Assembly: GCF_014645615.1 (NCBI RefSeq)
Contig: NZ_BMMB01000020.1
Span: 1-35,577 of the forward strand
Length of the DNA stretch: 35,577 bases
Origin: Paenibacillus hunanensis
GTDB taxonomy: Bacteria > Bacillota > Bacilli > Paenibacillales > Paenibacillaceae
Reading direction: 5' to 3'
Under the pieces are notes generated by a model. It searched no databases and was not told the DNA's origin. It saw only the letters and a program-made list of their open reading frames with translations. Made by a program: the position numbers and the translations under genes. Below, one piece after another: positions 33,671-35,577 of the stretch. Within the stretch, counting starts at the first letter, position 1, and each line of letters starts with the position of its first letter.

Positions 33671-34780
33671 ATGAGCAATACATCGGATTCGATTACTGCA
33701 CAGCAAGCACAAGCTGAACAGCAAACAGGACAAGGATCATCTGCATCCTCAGCTAATCCATCGCTACAGTCAGCTACGGATATTCGTCTGGCGGAAACGT
33801 TCCGCCAGGACTTTCCGATCGGAGCGGCGGTAAGCGCGCATACGATCCATAGTCAGCGCGAGCTATTATTGCAGCAATACAACAGCCTGACTGCTGAAAA
33901 TGAAATGAAATTTATCTGTATTCATCCAGAGGAGCATCGGTACACCTTCGAGCAGGCAGATGCGATTGCCGATTTTGCCCGTCAGCATCAGCTGGGTCTG
34001 CGTGGCCATACCTTTGTATGGCATAACCAGACACCGGACTGGGTATTTCAAAATGAGCAGGGTGGCAAGGCGGATCGTGCTACGCTGCTCGCTCGTCTAC
34101 AGCAGCACATGGAAACCGTGATGGGACGCTACCGCGATATTATTCGTTGCTGGGATGTGGTGAATGAGGCGATTAGCGACGAGGATGGTACCTATTTGCG
34201 ACCAACGCCATGGCTGGAGGGCGTTGGCGATGATTATATTGCGCGTGCATTTGAAATGGCCCATGCGATCGATCCGCAGGCATTGCTATTTTACAATGAC
34301 TATAACGAATCGCATCCAGGCAAATGTGATCGTATCTGTCGACTGATGCGCGAGCTGCTAGACGAGGGCGTACCCGTGCATGGCGTAGGGCTACAAGCAC
34401 ACTGGAACATCCACGATCCAAGTCTGGATCAGATTCGCGCAGCGATCGAGAAATACGCTGCACTCGGTCTGCAATTGCAAGTAACGGAAATGGACGTCTC
34501 CATGTTTGCCTTTGACGATCGGCGTACCGATCTCAAGGCACCTACAGCGGAGATGGTGCGAATGCAGGAGGAGCGGTATCGCGCGTACTTCCAGTTGTTC
34601 CATGAATATCGGGAAGTGCTGACAAGTGTGACGTTCTGGGGAGCGGCGGATGATTATACGTGGCTGGATGGGTTCCCTGTACGTGGACGTAAAAACTGGC
34701 CGTTGTTGTTTGATGAGCAGCAGCAGCCGAAGGCGGTTTGCTATGATATTGTGAGGGCTCGGCAGGAGCTTGAGCGGTAA
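33671..34780 (+). CDS. Cytoplasmic GH10 xylanase
   Basis: A 369-residue GH10 enzyme without signal peptide, binding modules or TM segment, so it acts inside the cell on imported (aldouronic) xylo-oligosaccharides. An N-terminal tail of about 36 residues rich in Q, S, A and T precedes the barrel. The catalytic pair is E166 (WDVVNEA) and E273 (LQVTEMDVS); HNQTPDWVF and TFWGAADDYTWLDGFP are family motifs. AGAGGCG lies before the ATG. It resembles XynA2 of Paenibacillus aldouronate-utilisation clusters, where a GH67 alpha-glucuronidase normally follows; here no gene follows within the window. It probably shares a transcript with the secreted xylanase. Confidence 0.95.
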   Translation: MSNTSDSITAQQAQAEQQTGQGSSASSANPSLQSATDIRLAETFRQDFPIGAAVSAHTIHSQRELLLQQYNSLTAENEMKFICIHPEEHRYTFEQADAIADFARQHQLGLRGHTFVWHNQTPDWVFQNEQGGKADRATLLARLQQHMETVMGRYRDIIRCWDVVNEAISDEDGTYLRPTPWLEGVGDDYIARAFEMAHAIDPQALLFYNDYNESHPGKCDRICRLMRELLDEGVPVHGVGLQAHWNIHDPSLDQIRAAIEKYAALGLQLQVTEMDVSMFAFDDRRTDLKAPTAEMVRMQEERYRAYFQLFHEYREVLTSVTFWGAADDYTWLDGFPVRGRKNWPLLFDEQQQPKAVCYDIVRARQELER

Positions 34781-34955
34781 GCTTGATGGGGTGCTGGAAC
34801 AAATATGTGCTAGTGATGGATAATGCTGTTATGGGTGTATGAGCTGGATGTTTTTTGGGAAGTAAGGGTTTGTGAGTAGTATTTGTGAGCAGTAAGAGTG
34901 TTTTTGGTTGTGCTGTGAGACGGATAGGGATTGGTGGTTTTGCAGCAATCACTTC

Positions 34956-35137
34956 GGCAAGGAATAAGGGAACGGACTCGGGTGGAGCCGCGGGAATCTT
35001 TGGGAATGGGAAGGAATGGAGATTCCCGCCCCTCCAAAAAGGTAAGATATTTTGCTTCGCAAAAATCACTTTTCATTGAACCCCGTGTTAGAAAATCGCT
35101 AACACTGTAAGTCGTCCTTTTCCCTTATTTCCTTGCC
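34956..35137 (+). repeat. Long palindromic repeat element, copy 2, with insert
   Basis: 182 bp. The terminal arms are 34956-34977 and 35114-35137 (GGCAAGGAATAAGGG and complement). The inner hairpin is GGAGCCGCGGGAATCT (34984-34999) with 35020-35035. It aligns with the reverse complement of the element at 13888-14000 except for 72 extra bases (35040-35111). The extra segment contains two hairpins, ATTTTGC-TTC-GCAAAA (35049-35064) and GTGTTAG / CTAACAC (35085-35105). The element is flanked by TTC on both sides, a possible 3-bp target duplication. Confidence 0.85.
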
Positions 35138-35530
35138 TTCGTTATGTGCGGGGGCAATATTTGGGTTTACTCGCTTGCTTTGTGGGCACATTTACAGGTT
35201 CTACAACTTAGGTATGGGCTGAGAGTTAGCTAGATCAGAAAATTATCAAAACATGATCAAAAAAATGCTTGAATAAGCTCAGAATAAGCTGTAAATAAGC
35301 TATAACAAGTTAAGATTAGTTCGATAATATCAATACAGAGCATAGTGGGAGATTTGAATCAACTTTGGAAAGAATTTGTTTTTTAGCTGGATGAATGCTT
35401 GTGAGTGAATGCGCTGCTGACGAGTGGTGGAGGGGAGTGGCAGTTTAAAGAATTAGAGATTAAGAATAAGAGATAAGAGGAGCGTAAAAGTTATTGTTTG
35501 ATTAGATGGGTAATACATATAATTTTTGAG

Positions 35531-35577
35531 ACACAGACACAGACACAGACACAGACACAGACACAGACACAGACACA
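35531..35577. repeat. Hexanucleotide microsatellite (ACACAG)n, cut by the window end
   Basis: Seven full copies of ACACAG plus ACACA run to the last base, so its true length is unknown. Confidence 0.97.

Larger units (their letters stand above)
34781..35577. other. Non-coding end of the window
   Basis: Nearly 800 bp without a convincing gene. It holds the second palindromic element, three near-copies of AATAAGCT (35274-35303) and a hexamer microsatellite at the edge. No terminator with a clear T-run is seen directly after the GH10 gene. The palindromic element may serve as one. Confidence 0.6.

Noticed and set aside
34542..35069. Long minus-strand ORF over the end of the GH10 gene and the palindromic element
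   Set aside because: It is antisense to a certain gene, P/T/H-biased and has no ribosome site; it is a frame shadow.

Overview
The window looks like a chromosomal segment of a plant-polymer-degrading Paenibacillus or close relative. The evidence is moderate G+C with Firmicutes-type Shine-Dalgarno sites, frequent GTG/TTG starts, class Ib nrdIEF genes, YesM/YesN two-component regulators beside an LplA/LplB/LplC-type oligosaccharide ABC importer, and several secreted multimodular glycoside hydrolases with CBM3, CBM9 and CBM22 domains. I saw no rRNA, tRNA, CRISPR array, transposase or phage gene.

Layout. 1-6062 is a cellulose block: a small membrane protein, a GH6-Fn3-CBM3 cellobiohydrolase-like enzyme, a 36-residue membrane microprotein and a GH5-CBM3 endoglucanase. 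6063-10418 lies on the minus strand: a membrane-anchored stalk-domain protein, a Cof-type HAD phosphatase with a small hypothetical gene, and a xanthine/uracil-type (NCS2) permease. 10942-13428 is a secreted PL11 rhamnogalacturonan lyase, and 14203-15285 (minus) a secreted GH64 beta-1,3-glucanase. 16266-20621 is the class Ib ribonucleotide reductase block nrdI-nrdE / VOC protein / nrdF, with a promoter carrying a pair of NrdR-box-like sites. 21352-34780 is a xylan sensing, uptake and degradation locus: response regulator, histidine kinase, second response regulator, solute-binding lipoprotein, two permeases, a secreted CBM22-GH10-CBM9-CBM9 xylanase and a cytoplasmic GH10 xylanase. The last 800 bp are non-coding.

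How the parts work together. Secreted enzymes attack cellulose, rhamnogalacturonan, beta-1,3-glucan and xylan. The xylan locus probably senses external (aldouronic) xylo-oligosaccharides with the kinase, imports them through the lipoprotein and permeases, and trims them inside the cell with the second GH10. Sequences matching the CcpA operator (cre) consensus lie in front of the GH6, PL11, GH64 and lipoprotein genes, so carbon catabolite control is the shared theme. The importer has no ATPase gene here and no GH67 or GH43 partner follows the internal xylanase.

Most unusual. Two copies, in opposite orientation, of a long palindromic repeat (13888-14000 and 34956-35137) share their terminal and inner stems, and the second carries a 72-bp internal insertion. 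Other points of interest are a near-perfect Shine-Dalgarno sequence with no start codon at the predicted 5' end of the GH6 mRNA, a 43-codon leader ORF whose stop overlaps the lipoprotein start (TGATG), a GGTACA x19 tract inside the GH6 3' untranslated region, and a terminator with an internal GTAA tetraloop between the importer and the xylanase.
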